Origin: Chloroflexota bacterium | Lineage (GTDB): Bacteria; Chloroflexota; Anaerolineae; B4-G1 | NCBI GenBank assembly: GCA_024232355.1 | Contig: JAAEPW010000681.1 | Coordinates: 1-21,954 of the forward strand | Length of the DNA: 21,954 nt | Reading direction: 5' to 3' | Shown: positions 20,834 through 21,954 of the stretch, piece after piece | Numbering within the stretch: the stretch's first letter is position 1 | Layout: each line of letters opens with the position of its first letter | The notes under the pieces: generated by a model | Told to the model about the DNA's origin: nothing | The model's database searches: none | The model's input: only the letters and a program-made list of their open reading frames with translations | Position numbers and translations under genes: made by a program

Positions 20834-21954
20834 ATGGCCACCAAAAAACGAAAACTCGAAGAAATCACCGGCGAATACGACTTCCAAGTAGCCGTATTCG
20901 GCAACGGTGATTCTCGAACAATCATCGGCAAGCTCGAAATCCAAAACCAAACCGAACCAACCACAATCAAAGGCCCGGCCGTTGAGGATTCGCTGATTTT
21001 GGGTTTGACTTACCGCTTCCTCGGCCAGTGGAAAAACCACCACAAATACGGGCGGCAGTTCGTTTTCAATTCTTTTGTTCAGGCTCGACCGTATGGTGAA
21101 CGGGGGACGGTGCGATATTTGGCACGGGCCAAGGGGATTGGGAAAACGATTGCACAGCGGATATGGAATATCTTCGGTTCAGAATCACTGGACCGACTCC
21201 GGGACGATCCGGCGGCCGTTGTCGTGGGGGTACCTGGCTTACGTCTTGAAGTAGCAAAGGCAGCAGCCGACGCCTTCAGCCACCAACAAGGCATGGAGGC
21301 CGTTACAATCGAATTGACGGACTTATTCGACGGTCGCGGCTTCCCTCGCGGACTGACCGCTCAGGTTATCGACAAGTGGGGCAATGAGGCCGTTGACATC
21401 ATCAAGGAAGAACCATACAAGCTACTGGCGTTCAATGGGGTGGGCTTCCTGCGGGCTGATGCCTTGTATCTGGCCCTCGGGCTCGATCCTGGGGCTATCG
21501 AGCGGCAGGCTCGATGTGCATGGCACGCGATAAACAACGATAGCAATGGCCATACATGGTTTCCTTTGCCGTTTCCCGCACAGGCGATCAAGGCGAATAT
21601 ATCGGGGGCAGAGGCAAATGTCCCGGGAGCCATTCGAGACGCATTCAAGCGGGGGCTTTTGGTGAGGCGGAATGTTGAGGGGGGAACGTGGGTGGCGGAG
21701 GCGAGAAGAGCCCGGAACGAGCGAACGATTTGCGAGTGTTTGCGGTTGGCGGCGAAGGAAATGCCGGACTGGCCTTATATGCTAAAGGTCCGGGATCACC
21801 AACAAGAGGAACTGTCTAAAGCCACACAAGGGATAATCGGAATCTTGGCCGGAAGTCCGGGAACCGGCAAGACGTATTGCACGGCTCAGATGATCGGCGA
21901 GATTATCAAATCAGTGGGCGACGACAGAATAGCAGCTTGTGCCCCCACCGGCAA
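20834..21954 (+). CDS. recD2: RecD2-type DNA helicase, 3' end cut by window
   Basis: The frame is open from the ATG at 20834 to the window end (373 residues seen; a full RecD2 is about 700 or more). It starts directly after the methyltransferase stop. The N-terminal region has the RecD2/TraA start (EITGEYDFQVAVF, FLGQWKNHHKYGRQFVFNSF). Helix-hairpin-helix segments follow (ARAKGIGKTIAQRIWNIFG; AAVVVGVPGLRLEVAKAAAD; KLLAFNGVGFLRADALYLALG). Next comes the superfamily 1 Walker A IIGILAGSPGTGKTYC (G340-T347), then AACAPTG at the cut. This order is characteristic of RecD2 rather than RecD. It unwinds DNA 5' to 3' and completes the recombination-replication set. Confidence 0.85.
   Translation, partial: MATKKRKLEEITGEYDFQVAVFGNGDSRTIIGKLEIQNQTEPTTIKGPAVEDSLILGLTYRFLGQWKNHHKYGRQFVFNSFVQARPYGERGTVRYLARAKGIGKTIAQRIWNIFGSESLDRLRDDPAAVVVGVPGLRLEVAKAAADAFSHQQGMEAVTIELTDLFDGRGFPRGLTAQVIDKWGNEAVDIIKEEPYKLLAFNGVGFLRADALYLALGLDPGAIERQARCAWHAINNDSNGHTWFPLPFPAQAIKANISGAEANVPGAIRDAFKRGLLVRRNVEGGTWVAEARRARNERTICECLRLAAKEMPDWPYMLKVRDHQQEELSKATQGIIGILAGSPGTGKTYCTAQMIGEIIKSVGDDRIAACAPTG

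Overview
The window looks like about 22 kb of a tailed double-stranded DNA phage (Caudoviricetes) or a prophage from an uncultivated host. It has no rRNA, no tRNA and no housekeeping metabolism. It carries tightly packed small genes with ATGA/GTGA overlaps, virion-like proteins, and a replication/recombination module of phage type. Cys-rich and Ser-rich virion-region proteins plus a CsrA homologue would fit a planctomycete-like or other environmental Gram-negative host, but that assignment is weak.

Layout. (1) Positions 1-4732, plus strand: end of a virion/accessory module. It holds the tail of an upstream gene, a 611-aa Ser-rich putative virion protein, a Cys-rich protein, a zinc-ribbon protein, a DUF115-like Rossmann protein, an acidic small protein and a cupin. 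(2) Positions 4672-8510, minus strand: a ten-gene operon with a GT-A glycosyltransferase, a radical SAM enzyme, an XRE repressor-like protein and several small unknown proteins. It is read from a strong promoter (8563-8590) whose spacer is filled by a perfect inverted repeat. (3) Positions 8779-11573, minus strand: a four-gene glycan module with two glycosyltransferases, an FkbM methyltransferase and a class I methyltransferase, all stop/start overlapping. (4) Positions 11847-21954, plus strand: csrA, a DEDDy exonuclease, a RecA-fold (Sak4-like) ATPase, an SSB-like protein, a protein with an IS110-type C-terminal-like domain, a 35-nt-period repeat array, two small ORFs, an SNF2-type helicase interrupted by an intein, a DNA methyltransferase, and a RecD2-type helicase that runs off the end.

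How they work together. The right-hand genes form a recombination-dependent replication set: exonuclease, annealing ATPase, SSB and two helicases. The left-hand genes suggest the phage decorates a surface (virion or host glycan). CsrA and the XRE protein are the visible regulators.

Two things stand out. First, the helicase intein sits exactly in the Walker A motif. It contains a complete HNH endonuclease gene on the opposite strand, with its own promoter and ribosome binding site, while the intein frame stays open straight through it. Second, a 690-nt non-coding stretch (16419-17114) is built from two alternating 9- and 10-nt cores separated by variable 8-nt spacers, with almost perfectly rigid spacing over about 19.5 periods.
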